The notes under the pieces are model-generated. The model searched no databases, was not told where the DNA came from, and worked only from the letters and a program-made list of their open reading frames with translations. A stretch of 64,000 nucleotides of DNA from the NCBI RefSeq assembly GCF_014062345.1, contig NZ_JACGLS010000001.1, positions 124,001 to 188,000 on the forward strand, in the 5' to 3' direction. This document shows, piece after piece, positions 34,169 to 43,506 of the stretch. The stretch comes from Tenacibaculum pelagium. Lineage in GTDB: Bacteria > Bacteroidota > Bacteroidia > Flavobacteriales > Flavobacteriaceae. Position numbers and translations under genes: made by a program. Positions within the stretch are counted from its first letter, which is position 1; every line of letters begins with the position of its first letter.

Positions 34169-36265
34169 ATGAATTTAAATCACCCTGTAACATATATAAA
34201 AGGTGTTAGTGTTGCTAGAGCAGAGCTATTATATACCGAATTAGGTATTAAAACTTGTAACGATTTATTGCACCTTTTTCCGTTTAGATATATCGATAAA
34301 ACTCAGTTTTATACGATTAATCAATTACAACAAAATTCTTCTGAAGTTCAGATAGTTGGTAAAATTACTGGGGTAAAAGAAGTAAAGCAAAAAAGAGGAA
34401 GTAGGCTGGTGGCTACTTTTGCTGACGCTACAGGTTCTATCGATTTAGTTTGGTTTAAAGGAGCTAAATGGATTAAAGATAGTTTAAAAATTGATACACC
34501 TTATGTAATTTACGGTAAGTTAAACTGGTATAATAACACAGCCAATATGCCGCATCCAGAAATGGAAACGGTTAAAGAGTATAAGAGTAAATTGCAAATG
34601 GCAATGCAGCCAGTATATCCATCAACTGAAAAGCTAAGCAATAAAGGGATTAGTAATAAGGTGATGCGCAGCATGCTCCAAAATTTATTACAACAAGTTT
34701 TTAGTAATATTGAAGAAACACTTCCTAACAGTTTATTAAACGAACATCAGTTATTAGGAAAGCGAGATTCATTGTTAAATATACATTTTCCTAAAAATCA
34801 AGAATTATTAGCCAAAGCTCAGTATCGATTAAAGTTTGAAGAGTTATTTTTTATTCAGATGCAATTATTGCAAAAGAAACTCATCAGAAAATCAAAAATT
34901 AAAGGATATGTTTTTGAACAGGTAGGAGAGGAGTTTAATAACTTTTATAAAAACCATTTACCTTTTGATTTAACAAGCGCTCAGAAAAGAGTTTTAAAAG
35001 AAATACGAAAAGATATTGGCTCTGGTGCACATATGAATAGATTGTTACAAGGTGATGTTGGCTCTGGTAAAACGATTGTAGCTTTATTGTCTATGCTAAT
35101 AGCGATTGATAACGGATATCAAGCAACTATAATGGCGCCAACAGAAATTTTAGCCACACAACATTACAACGGAATAGTTGAATTACTCGCTGAAACTGAT
35201 ATAAAAGTTGATTTACTAACTGGGTCGAGTAAAACTAAAAAAAGAAGAGAGATTCATGCAGGATTAGAAGATGGAACTTTACATATTTTAATAGGTACTC
35301 ATGCAATTTTAGAAGATAAAGTAAAATTTAAGAATTTAGGAATTTCAATTATTGATGAACAACATCGTTTTGGAGTAGCACAACGCTCTAAAATGTGGCA
35401 AAAAAACGAATTACCACCGCATGTTTTAGTAATGACAGCAACCCCAATTCCTAGAACATTAGCAATGTCTGTTTACGGTGATTTAGATATTTCAGTAATT
35501 GATGAATTACCTCCAGGGCGTAAAGAAATTAAAACTGTACATCGCTATGACAGTAATCGTTTAGGGGTATTTAAATTTTTAAAAGATGAAATAGCCAAAG
35601 GCCGTCAAGCTTATGTTGTATATCCATTAATTCAAGAATCGGAAGCAATGGATTATAAAGATTTAATGGATGGTTATGAAAGTATTGTTCGCGATTTTCC
35701 TGCTCCAGAATATCAAATAAGTATTGTTCATGGTAAAATGAAACCTGCGGATAAAGATTATGAAATGAATCGTTTTGTAAAAGGCGAAACGCAAATAATG
35801 GTAGCTACAACGGTTATTGAAGTAGGAGTTAATGTACCTAATGCTTCTGTTATGGTTATAGAAAGTGCTGAACGTTTCGGATTGAGTCAACTACATCAAT
35901 TAAGAGGTAGAGTAGGGCGTGGAGCTGAACAGAGCTACTGTATTCTGTTATCTAGTTATAAACTTTCTTCTGATGGTAAAACTCGTTTACAAACCATGGT
36001 CGAAACTACTGATGGTTTTAAAATTGCTGAAGTTGATTTAAAATTACGTGGACCCGGTAATATTATGGGAACTCAGCAAAGTGGAGTTTTAAATCTTAAA
36101 ATTGCTGATGTAGTGAAAGATACCTCAATATTATATGCTGCCCGTCAAACAGCAATAAATGTATTACAGGATGATCCTGCTTTATCTAAGTCAGAAAATG
36201 CTAGTTTATTAAAAGTTTTTACTCAAATTCAGAAAACAAGTGGTCTTTGGAGCAATATTAGTTAA
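34169..36265 (+). CDS. recG: ATP-dependent DNA helicase RecG
   Basis: A 698-residue fork-regression and Holliday-junction helicase. The N-terminal wedge/OB region (VQIVGKITGVKEVKQKRGSR) is followed by Walker A GDVGSGKT near 295-302, DEQH near 396, TATPIPRT, and the second RecA domain with VIEVGVNVPNA and QLRGRVGRG. The C-terminal RecG motif region is complete. Length is normal. Monocistronic, with a weak TATTTTCG promoter-like sequence upstream. Confidence 0.96.
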   Translation: MNLNHPVTYIKGVSVARAELLYTELGIKTCNDLLHLFPFRYIDKTQFYTINQLQQNSSEVQIVGKITGVKEVKQKRGSRLVATFADATGSIDLVWFKGAKWIKDSLKIDTPYVIYGKLNWYNNTANMPHPEMETVKEYKSKLQMAMQPVYPSTEKLSNKGISNKVMRSMLQNLLQQVFSNIEETLPNSLLNEHQLLGKRDSLLNIHFPKNQELLAKAQYRLKFEELFFIQMQLLQKKLIRKSKIKGYVFEQVGEEFNNFYKNHLPFDLTSAQKRVLKEIRKDIGSGAHMNRLLQGDVGSGKTIVALLSMLIAIDNGYQATIMAPTEILATQHYNGIVELLAETDIKVDLLTGSSKTKKRREIHAGLEDGTLHILIGTHAILEDKVKFKNLGISIIDEQHRFGVAQRSKMWQKNELPPHVLVMTATPIPRTLAMSVYGDLDISVIDELPPGRKEIKTVHRYDSNRLGVFKFLKDEIAKGRQAYVVYPLIQESEAMDYKDLMDGYESIVRDFPAPEYQISIVHGKMKPADKDYEMNRFVKGETQIMVATTVIEVGVNVPNASVMVIESAERFGLSQLHQLRGRVGRGAEQSYCILLSSYKLSSDGKTRLQTMVETTDGFKIAEVDLKLRGPGNIMGTQQSGVLNLKIADVVKDTSILYAARQTAINVLQDDPALSKSENASLLKVFTQIQKTSGLWSNIS

Positions 36266-36269
36266 TTTT

Positions 36270-36668
36270 TTAAAATTCAACAGTAATTGAAGTATCATGA
36301 TATTTTTTATTACTAACAAAATAATCGTATTCGATAAATAAAATCTTTTTATATTTTCCTTTTAAAATAGATTTATAGTATTTCAATTCATCAATTGATT
36401 TTGCATTGTGTAAAACTCGTTCATCATTATTGTTAACCTTACCATGAATGGAAATCTGATAAATACTTTTTAGTTTTGAACCTTTGTAACTAGTAGAAAA
36501 AACAATTTTATCTACTTTAAATATCTGTTCTTGATTGTTATACTTTTTAGGGTTTTTATAAAATAGATTTTTGTATTTCTCTTTTATCTTATTCGTTTTT
36601 ATATTTGTTTTTTGAGCATAAGAAACTCCACATGTCGCTAAAATCAATAAAATTATTATTTTCTTCAT
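36270..36668 (-). CDS. Secreted protein of unknown function
   Basis: A 132-residue protein with signal peptide MKKIIILLILATCGVSYAQ. The mature part is very lysine- and tyrosine-rich with alternating beta-like stretches. No recognised domain. It stands alone, convergent with recG with a 4-base gap. The cysteine in the signal is not in a lipobox position. Confidence 0.65.
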   Translation of the reverse strand: MKKIIILLILATCGVSYAQKTNIKTNKIKEKYKNLFYKNPKKYNNQEQIFKVDKIVFSTSYKGSKLKSIYQISIHGKVNNNDERVLHNAKSIDELKYYKSILKGKYKKILFIEYDYFVSNKKYHDTSITVEF

Positions 36669-36770
36669 TTTAATTAAGTTTTTGATTATGTGATGATTAC
36701 CTATAAAGCTACTAAAAATAAATTAAAGTTATGAATTTAGATCTTACAATAATCTGCATTACAGTTAATT

Positions 36771-37430
36771 ATGGTTGAAAAAGTAAAAAAGCCATGGCCA
36801 ACAAAAAAGGCAATGGAACAAGTTTATGAAATGAATCTTTGGGGAGGTAACACATCAGAGTTTTATTCTGGAGAAGGCTCTCACAAAGCAAATATTATTG
36901 AACCATATTTAGCTGTGATAAGGTCATTTTTAAAATCATTTAAAGAACCACTTACAGTGTGTGATTTAGGCTGTGGTGACTTTAATGTAGGGAAAGAGTT
37001 AGTTCAGTATTCGAAAAAATATATAGCAGTTGATATTGTTCGAAATCTTATAGAGTATAATAAATCTGTTTTTCAAAAGGACAACTTAGAGTTTCATTGT
37101 TTAGATATAGCAAAGGATGATTTACCTATGGGAGATTGTGCCATAATAAGGCAAGTGTTACAGCATTTATCAAATAAAGAAGTGAAAAATGTAGTAGAAA
37201 AACTATCCGTTTTTAAATACATTATTTTAACTGAACATGTTCCTGAAGGAGAATTTATTCCTAATAAAGATATTATTTCAGGACAAGGTATTCGATTAAA
37301 AAAACAAAGTGGTATAGACTTGTTAGTTTCTCCATTTAATTTAAAAATTAAAAAGAAAAGACAATTATTGAGAATTCCTTTAAAAAACAAAAAAGGAGTT
37401 ATTATTACTACTCTGTATAAAATGTTTTAG
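36771..37430 (+). CDS. Class I SAM-dependent methyltransferase
   Basis: A 219-residue methyltransferase with motif I VCDLGCGDFNVG, the acidic AVDIV end of strand 2, and HCLDIAKDDLPMGDCAIIRQVLQHLSN motifs split over strands 3-4. The N-terminus (GEGSHKANIIEPYL) resembles enzymes that methylate small molecules or glycans. Substrate unknown. No neighbours suggest a pathway; no TAnnTTTG promoter is evident. Confidence 0.8.
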   Translation: MVEKVKKPWPTKKAMEQVYEMNLWGGNTSEFYSGEGSHKANIIEPYLAVIRSFLKSFKEPLTVCDLGCGDFNVGKELVQYSKKYIAVDIVRNLIEYNKSVFQKDNLEFHCLDIAKDDLPMGDCAIIRQVLQHLSNKEVKNVVEKLSVFKYIILTEHVPEGEFIPNKDIISGQGIRLKKQSGIDLLVSPFNLKIKKKRQLLRIPLKNKKGVIITTLYKMF

Positions 37431-37519
37431 AAAACAAAAAACATTAAATTATAATTTTTTACTTTTAAGGACGTTCTATTAACTAATTAAAAATCAATAA
37501 TTCCAAATCTTTAACCCTT

Positions 37520-37954
37520 ATGAAAAAAATAATCCTTTTAGCAACTTTATTTATCTCTGCAGTTGGTTACTCTCAAATAGAGTTTATTGATACTGCCAGA
37601 ACAGAAGTAGTAGCACATGTAGAATTTGTATACATAGAAAAAGTTGGAGACGAATCTTATAGTATATTTTATAAGAATATGAATGACCCAATAAATGAAT
37701 ATGTATCATTTACATTTAAAAACGAGAATGATGACTTTAATAAATTACATCAGTTTTTGGTAAGTGGTTTTGAAAATCCGGGACAAGTATATAAGGTTAA
37801 AGCAAATGGAGACGCTGTTTATTTTAGATACGAACGTCAAGATGATAATGAAGTAAAAGTTCAAATAAAACAATATATAAGTAGAGATCCTGATGTAACT
37901 ACGGTTTCTAAATTTATTAGTGTAGATGAAGTAAATAAGTTATTTCAAAAATAA
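37520..37954 (+). CDS. Secreted protein of unknown function
   Basis: A 144-residue protein with signal peptide MKKIILLATLFISAVGYSQ. The mature domain has alternating strands and no cysteines, suggesting a small beta-rich periplasmic or surface protein. Unknown family. It ends in a strong bidirectional terminator shared with the convergent barrel gene. Confidence 0.7.
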   Translation: MKKIILLATLFISAVGYSQIEFIDTARTEVVAHVEFVYIEKVGDESYSIFYKNMNDPINEYVSFTFKNENDDFNKLHQFLVSGFENPGQVYKVKANGDAVYFRYERQDDNEVKVQIKQYISRDPDVTTVSKFISVDEVNKLFQK

Positions 37955-37970
37955 TTTCAATTTATAATAA

Positions 37971-38006
37971 AAAAGCAGCTAATAAATATTTATTAGCTGC
38001 TTTTTT
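37971..38006. terminator. Bidirectional terminator
   Basis: A perfect 26-base palindrome centred at 37987/37988 (arms GCAGCTAATAAAT) flanked by A- and T-runs, between convergent genes. Confidence 0.9.
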
Positions 38007-38024
38007 ATTGAATCAATTATATAA

Positions 38025-39560
38025 TTACTTCATACTTAAAAAAGAAAAGTTATAACTCATCCCGAAATTTAAATAAGTGCTACTTAAACTACCGCCACGA
38101 GCTTTAACATATCCAAGACCTCCTCTTATATTTAATTTATCTGTAAGTTTATAATTTATTCCCATACTTGGCTTTACAATTAAACCTTGCCCTGTACTAA
38201 TTCCACCACCTCCAGCAGCTCCTCCTAACACTTGAGCAAAAATAGATGTCGTATTGTTAAAAAATGTATTTGATTGTACACCTAAACCAACAATACCTTC
38301 AGCATAAGCACCAGCATCACCAAAATTAGCAAAAGATGTTTGTCCTGCTCCGTAGATGTATTTGTTTAAGAAAAAGTTGATCTGCAACGATATTTGATGC
38401 ATGTTTTGATTAAATCCACCATTTCTAGCAGCATCAAGATATAAATCTTGTTTTATTATTGCTTCAAAACCTTTAAGTTTTCCGTTATCAAATTCTCTTT
38501 GATCAGAAATAGTTCCATCTTTATCTACATAATATTTTAAACCAAATCCTAGAGTAGAGGAAATAAAGTGAGAATCTGGACTCATCATGTACCCTTTATT
38601 AATAGAAGCGTAAACATTATCAAATAACTTTTGTTCTATCGATAAGTCTGGGTAAATTAAAAAACCTCCTTTAGTATCAACGCCACCGCCACCTCCGGCA
38701 CCGACTCCAAATTTCGCTAAGATATTCGTTCGGTTTTTATTCATTGATAAATGATAACCTCCTCCTAAGAAAACATCCATATAACCAGCTTGAATACCAT
38801 GATAAGCACCGTCAGCTTTTACAAAAAAGAAAACATTATCATTTACATAAGAATTCAATTCAAATCCTGCTAAGCGAATTGTACGCCCTTTAATCATTTC
38901 TCCTCCAGTAAACTGAGATTCACCCTTAACTGATAAATTATTTAAATGCACTAAAAGAGAAAGTCTATTTGCTTGAGACTTCCATGAAGACTCTTTTAGA
39001 TTTTCAATTGAAAAACTATTTTCTCTATCCTTAAAGTTAGATGCTTCGAATGATAATGGAATTTGAACAGCAACATTAAACTGATTGCTATTAATATCTC
39101 CACCATCAAAAAAGTTAACATAGCTATATCCTGCTGTAGCAGAAAAATGTTTAAAATCGTATCCTAAATTAAAGTGAGGTAATATGAATGCGCCTCCACC
39201 ATCAGGTGCAGCAGCTCCACCACCTCCTCCAAAATGGAAGCCAGCATCGATAAATAATTTATCTGTTAATTTTTGTTGAATACCTGCGTTAACACCTAAG
39301 GTAAAAAAACCACCTCTAATACCACCTACAGCACCATAAAGTCCAACACCAGCATAACTCCAATCATTGAGTTTTAAATTATAATGAAGCCCTGTGAAAT
39401 CCATATTAGCTTCATTGTCTGGCATTTTAATAGATAGAAAGTCTACTTGTCCAAAACCTATTTGGGTCTTTTTTTCTGGGGCTTCAGTTTGAGCATAAAA
39501 AAAATGAACACTCATAAAAAAACTTAGTATGAGTGTTCGTTTGAAAATTTTATATTTCAT
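38025..39560 (-). CDS. Outer-membrane beta-barrel-like protein with three internal units
   Basis: A 511-residue protein with a signal peptide ending FYAQ. The rest alternates short amphipathic strands and glycine/asparagine turns and ends in the strand SYNFSFLSMK, as in outer-membrane barrels. Glycine runs at residues 111-115, 289-293 and 450-453 sit in three similar units; each has the run, then a GG or GQG turn, an aromatic/aliphatic-I-x-P strand and a KLxD-type turn before a GY motif. I see no known family. It follows the SPOR gene after 10 bases on the same strand. Confidence 0.7.
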   Translation of the reverse strand: MKYKIFKRTLILSFFMSVHFFYAQTEAPEKKTQIGFGQVDFLSIKMPDNEANMDFTGLHYNLKLNDWSYAGVGLYGAVGGIRGGFFTLGVNAGIQQKLTDKLFIDAGFHFGGGGGAAAPDGGGAFILPHFNLGYDFKHFSATAGYSYVNFFDGGDINSNQFNVAVQIPLSFEASNFKDRENSFSIENLKESSWKSQANRLSLLVHLNNLSVKGESQFTGGEMIKGRTIRLAGFELNSYVNDNVFFFVKADGAYHGIQAGYMDVFLGGGYHLSMNKNRTNILAKFGVGAGGGGGVDTKGGFLIYPDLSIEQKLFDNVYASINKGYMMSPDSHFISSTLGFGLKYYVDKDGTISDQREFDNGKLKGFEAIIKQDLYLDAARNGGFNQNMHQISLQINFFLNKYIYGAGQTSFANFGDAGAYAEGIVGLGVQSNTFFNNTTSIFAQVLGGAAGGGGISTGQGLIVKPSMGINYKLTDKLNIRGGLGYVKARGGSLSSTYLNFGMSYNFSFLSMK

Positions 39561-39570
39561 TAAAATTTAA

Positions 39571-40203
39571 TTAATTGTGTATTTTTTGACGTTCACCATC
39601 AACATAAGAAGCAATAAAGGCATCTTTAAAACCTATCTTAATAAGTTCTCTTTTTAGATATTTAGCTTCATTTAAAGTTTCAAACAATCCTATAGAATAT
39701 TTGAAGAATCCATTGTCTTTAGTAACTGTTGAAGGTATGGTTGAAGACGATAATAATGGGTAGTTTTTACTTGAGAAAATCCCTATTTGCACAGAGTAAA
39801 TTGTTTCTCCAGAAGATATATCAGCTTTAGCATCTGCTACAGAAAGACCGTTATTACCTGCGTTAAAACCATCTTCAGAATCAAAAGATTTACCGTTTCT
39901 TTTTGCTCTAGCTTGAGCTCTGCTAATACTATCAATAACTCTTATTGATTCTTCTTTTTTAATTTCAGCTATATCAGACGAAGACATTGAAGCACCTCCC
40001 TTGGTATAAAAATAATACGTTGCACCTAATGCTGCACCCAATAATAATCCTAATAGAATAGGAGTAATTTTAGATTTCTTTTTAAAACTAGAAAAATCTT
40101 CTTGAACTTTGGTTAATTCAGTTTCAGCTTCTTCTCGTTTTAATTTTGAGTTATCTAAATCTTCTTGTATTAACTTAAACTTGTCTTCTTCAATAAAAGG
40201 CAT
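39571..40203 (-). CDS. SPOR-domain protein, inner-membrane anchored
   Basis: A 210-residue protein: an N-terminal cytoplasmic coiled coil (about 1-45), a transmembrane helix (about 47-68, PILLGLLLGAALGATYYF), a periplasmic linker, and a C-terminal SPOR domain (about 135-205) beginning TIYSVQIGIFSS. SPOR domains bind glycan strands lacking stem peptides at the septum, so a role in cell division or envelope maintenance is likely. It is upstream of the barrel protein in the same transcript. Confidence 0.88.
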   Translation of the reverse strand: MPFIEEDKFKLIQEDLDNSKLKREEAETELTKVQEDFSSFKKKSKITPILLGLLLGAALGATYYFYTKGGASMSSSDIAEIKKEESIRVIDSISRAQARAKRNGKSFDSEDGFNAGNNGLSVADAKADISSGETIYSVQIGIFSSKNYPLLSSSTIPSTVTKDNGFFKYSIGLFETLNEAKYLKRELIKIGFKDAFIASYVDGERQKIHN

Positions 40204-40252
40204 AATTTGGGCTTGATTTTGTTAAATTCAACGACTAAAATACAAATCTTTT

Positions 40253-42553
40253 TTAATTAACGTTTTTTTCAACAGTTATTATTATTGTTTTTGAAGCTGG
40301 CGTATGACTTATTCTCGCTTTACTTTGAATAGGAACTAGCACATTCGCTTCTGGAAAATACGTTGCTGTACATTGTTTTGGTATGCTGTAAGGAATTACT
40401 AAAAACCCTTTAGCATATCTTTTTTCTCCTTTAAAATGACTTATTAAATCTACTTTATTGAGTTTAGATAAACCTTGTTCTTTCATGTCATCAGGATTCA
40501 TAAACACAATTCTACGTTCGTTTAAAACTCCTCTATAACGATCATCTAATCCGTAAATAGTGGTATTATATTGATCGTGCGTACGAATAGTCATCAGCAT
40601 AAACTGATTATTTTCTAAAACAATATCTGTAGGTAAATTATTTGTAAAATTTGCTTTACCTGTTAGTGTAGGAGAGAAGTTATTATCTCTAGCATTATTA
40701 GGTAAATAAAATCCTCCTTTTTTGCGCACCCTACTATTATAGTTATCAAAACCAGATATCGTTGCTTCAATTTTATCGCGAATTAAATCGTAATTTGAAG
40801 CTAAATCACTCCATTTTACAATACTGTTTTTTAAAGTAGCTTCAGCCATTTTAGCAACAATAGTAGGTTCGCTTAACAAGTATTCTGATAAAGGATCTAA
40901 ATGCCCCTTAGATTGATGCACAACACCCATTGAGTTTTCTACTGAAACAAATTGTTCACCAGAACTTTGAACGTCTTTTTCTGAACGTCCTAGACAAGGT
41001 AAAATTAAAGCTTGTTTACCATGTATTAAATGACTTCTGTTTAACTTGGTAGAAACGTGTACTGTTAAATCACAATTTCTTAAAGCATCAGCTGTGTATT
41101 CTGTATCGGGAGTAGCAGAAATAAAATTACCTCCCATACCAATAAATACTTTTGCTTTATTAGCATGCATAGCTTCAATAGCAGCTACTACATCATAACC
41201 ATGTTTTCGTGGAGTTTTAAATTTAAATTCTCTCTCTAGACTATCTAAAAAAACGTCTTTAGGTTTTTCCCAAATACCCATAGTACGATCTCCTTGTACA
41301 TTAGAATGACCACGAACAGGACAAGTACCAGCTCCTTTTTTACCAATACTCCCTTTTAAAAGTAATAGATTTACAACTTCACGAATATTATCAACAGCAT
41401 TTTTATGCTGTGTTAACCCCATGGCCCAACAAATAATTATCTTATCGTTATTTATTATAAGCTCAGTAGCCTCTTTTATTTCTTTTAAACTTAAACCAGT
41501 TTGAGGGAGCAAACTTTCAATACTATAATTGTCTAAATCTTCTAAAAACTCATCTATTCCATATGTTTTTTCTTTGATAAACTGATGATTGAAAACTGAA
41601 TTTGGTTTCTCATTTTCTCTTTCTTTCATCAATTTTAAGATGATTTTTAATAATGCTACATCACCATTGATTTTAACTTGAAGAAATAAATCGGTTAATT
41701 TTTGACCTGAACCTAACCATTTTAAAGGATTTTGAGGATCAACATAATTCATTAATCCAACTTCTGGAAGTGGATTAATAGTCATTATTTTACCTCCATT
41801 CTTTTTAGTTTCTGATAATGCTGTTAACATTCTTGGATGATTTGTTCCAGGATTTTGCCCCATAACAATCACCAAATCAGCATGATTAAAATCGTCTAAA
41901 GTAACCGATCCTTTACCAATGCCTAAGGTCTCTGAAAGTGCACTACCACTACTTTCATGACACATATTAGAACAATCTGGTAAGTTGTTAGTACCAAACT
42001 GACGCACAAAAAGTTGATATAAATAAGCGGCTTCATTACTCGTTCTACCAGAAGTGTAAAAAATAGCTTCGTCTGGTGAGTCTAAATCGTTTAATTCTTT
42101 CCCTATCAGCTTAAAAGCATCATCCCAAGATATTTCTTCATAATGAGAACTTCCTTCTTTTAAAACCATTGGATGTGTGATTCTTCCACTTTTTCCGATT
42201 TCATAATCAGACCATTCAGACATTTCTTCAACAGAATGCGTAGCAAAAAATAGGGGAGAAACTCTATTTTTAGTAGCTTCTTCAGCTATTGCTTTTGCTC
42301 CGTTTTCACAGTATTCAGCTAAAAAAGCTCTTTTTTCATCTGGATCGGGCCATGCACAACCAGGGCAATCAAAACCATTTATTTGATTGATGTTTTTTAG
42401 TAAACTGATTCCTTTAGCAACACCAGTTTCAGTAAAAACATGATTTAAAGCTGATTTAATTGCTTTTGTTCCTACTGCTTTTTCAGGAATATCTATAAGC
42501 TCAATTCCTGTTAATTTTTCAGGCGGTTGTGCCTGTATTTTTTTATCGCTCAT
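40253..42553 (-). CDS. Molybdopterin oxidoreductase, FdhF/YdeP family
   Basis: A 766-residue molybdenum enzyme related to formate dehydrogenase alpha. It has the YdeP-type DCPGCAWPD motif (Cys63, Cys66) near the N-terminus, the SNMCHESSG motif with Cys198 at the molybdenum-ligand position, GQNPGTNHPRM and RGHSNVQGDRTMG for cofactor binding, and a C-terminal molybdopterin dinucleotide domain (from about 640). It lacks the full N-terminal [4Fe-4S] cysteine set of FdhF. The physiological reaction of the YdeP group is not established; E. coli YdeP is linked to acid resistance. It overlaps fdhD by 11 bases. Confidence 0.9.
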   Translation of the reverse strand: MSDKKIQAQPPEKLTGIELIDIPEKAVGTKAIKSALNHVFTETGVAKGISLLKNINQINGFDCPGCAWPDPDEKRAFLAEYCENGAKAIAEEATKNRVSPLFFATHSVEEMSEWSDYEIGKSGRITHPMVLKEGSSHYEEISWDDAFKLIGKELNDLDSPDEAIFYTSGRTSNEAAYLYQLFVRQFGTNNLPDCSNMCHESSGSALSETLGIGKGSVTLDDFNHADLVIVMGQNPGTNHPRMLTALSETKKNGGKIMTINPLPEVGLMNYVDPQNPLKWLGSGQKLTDLFLQVKINGDVALLKIILKLMKERENEKPNSVFNHQFIKEKTYGIDEFLEDLDNYSIESLLPQTGLSLKEIKEATELIINNDKIIICWAMGLTQHKNAVDNIREVVNLLLLKGSIGKKGAGTCPVRGHSNVQGDRTMGIWEKPKDVFLDSLEREFKFKTPRKHGYDVVAAIEAMHANKAKVFIGMGGNFISATPDTEYTADALRNCDLTVHVSTKLNRSHLIHGKQALILPCLGRSEKDVQSSGEQFVSVENSMGVVHQSKGHLDPLSEYLLSEPTIVAKMAEATLKNSIVKWSDLASNYDLIRDKIEATISGFDNYNSRVRKKGGFYLPNNARDNNFSPTLTGKANFTNNLPTDIVLENNQFMLMTIRTHDQYNTTIYGLDDRYRGVLNERRIVFMNPDDMKEQGLSKLNKVDLISHFKGEKRYAKGFLVIPYSIPKQCTATYFPEANVLVPIQSKARISHTPASKTIIITVEKNVN

Positions 42554-43346
42554 AATTAATATATTGAGGATTTGAATAAATAGTCATTTTCTCGTCTCTG
42601 CTAAAACCAATCAAACAAATTCCGAATTCTTTAGCAAAATCAACAGCTAAAGATGAACATGCAGATACTGCAATTATTATTGGAATTTTTGCTAGAAAAG
42701 CTTTCGATACAATCTCGTAAGAAACACGTCCGCTAACCAACATATAATTGGCATTTTTAAGCTTATTATTATTAAGTAAATCACCAACACATTTATCAAC
42801 TGCGTTATGACGTCCAATATCTTCTTTTATAGTTAATAGCTCTTTTTTTGAATTAAAAACTGCACATGCATGGCTTCCGCCAGTTTTCTTAAATAAAAAC
42901 TGCAAATCACTCATTTTTAAAAACATATCAATACTTATATTAACTGATTCTTTAATATTGTTTTTTAATGAATTACCATTTGTTTTTAAATCACCTAATT
43001 CTTTTTTACCACAAATTCCGCAAGAGGAAACCGACAAAAGAGTTCGTTTATTTAAATAACCTTTACCTAAACTTTCTTTAGAGATATCCACATTTAAAAC
43101 AGCTGAAAAATCATCATTGTTTTCAATAAAACTAATGTTTAAATTTTCCTCTTTTTTATATATGTCTTCAGCATATAATAAGCCTCTTACAAGCTCTACG
43201 TCATTGCCCGGAGTTCTCATAACAACGGTATAGGCTTCTTTATTTATATTAATTTGTAATGGAGCTTCAATAACTAAGTTGTCTTCTATTTTTGATGAAG
43301 ATTTTTTTGAAAGCTTTATAGATTGGTAAACACTTGCTTGTTTCAT
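42543..43346 (-). CDS. fdhD: Formate dehydrogenase accessory sulfurtransferase
   Basis: A 267-residue FdhD protein that transfers sulfur from a cysteine desulfurase to the molybdenum cofactor of formate-dehydrogenase-like enzymes. The loop CGIC (Cys109 and Cys112) in SVSSCGICGKKEL carries the sulfur; GGSHACAVF and EDIGRHNAVDK are signature motifs. The 11-base overlap with the YdeP-type gene shows which enzyme it matures. Confidence 0.94.
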   Translation of the reverse strand: MKQASVYQSIKLSKKSSSKIEDNLVIEAPLQININKEAYTVVMRTPGNDVELVRGLLYAEDIYKKEENLNISFIENNDDFSAVLNVDISKESLGKGYLNKRTLLSVSSCGICGKKELGDLKTNGNSLKNNIKESVNISIDMFLKMSDLQFLFKKTGGSHACAVFNSKKELLTIKEDIGRHNAVDKCVGDLLNNNKLKNANYMLVSGRVSYEIVSKAFLAKIPIIIAVSACSSLAVDFAKEFGICLIGFSRDEKMTIYSNPQYINYER

Positions 43347-43354
43347 GTTATAAA

Positions 43355-43362
43355 CAAATGTA
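43355..43362 (-). promoter_or_regulatory. Promoter -7 element of fdhD
   Basis: Minus-strand TACATTTG with 8 bases to the fdhD start, predicting a very short mRNA leader. Confidence 0.55.
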
Positions 43363-43368
43363 CTTAAA

Positions 43369-43505
43369 AGTAAGGGAATTGAAAAGCCTTGTTTGAGTCA
43401 AGGCTTTTCGGCATGTTTTATTACCCCTTAACGAACAAAACACGCCTGAGATAGGGACTCATTTGCTTAACAAACGGTAAAAAACTAGATTTATTGCAGT
43501 AAGGG
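43369..43505. other. Structured intergenic stretch flanked by AGTAAGGG repeats
   Basis: The octamer AGTAAGGG occurs at 43369-43376 and again at 43498-43505. Between them are an 11-base-pair hairpin (GAAAAGCCTTG 43381-43391 with CAAGGCTTTTC 43399-43409), a second 10-position stem with one mismatch (GGCATGTTTT 43410-43419 with AAAACACGCC 43437-43446), and small TGAG/CTCA and TTTG/CAAA hairpins. The loop of the second stem contains CCCTTA, complementary to either TAAGGG copy. It matches no riboswitch or tRNA I know. It could be a 3' UTR/terminator structure, a small RNA or a short inserted repeat. Confidence 0.5.
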
Positions 43506-43506
43506 C

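Noticed and set aside
41958-41962. Selenocysteine in the YdeP-type enzyme
   Set aside because: The metal-ligand position (residue 198) is an ordinary cysteine codon and no in-frame TGA is present.
43369-43505. Molybdenum cofactor riboswitch for fdhD, or a tRNA
   Set aside because: No match to the Moco riboswitch core that I remember, no cloverleaf, and the fdhD promoter lies between this stretch and the gene.
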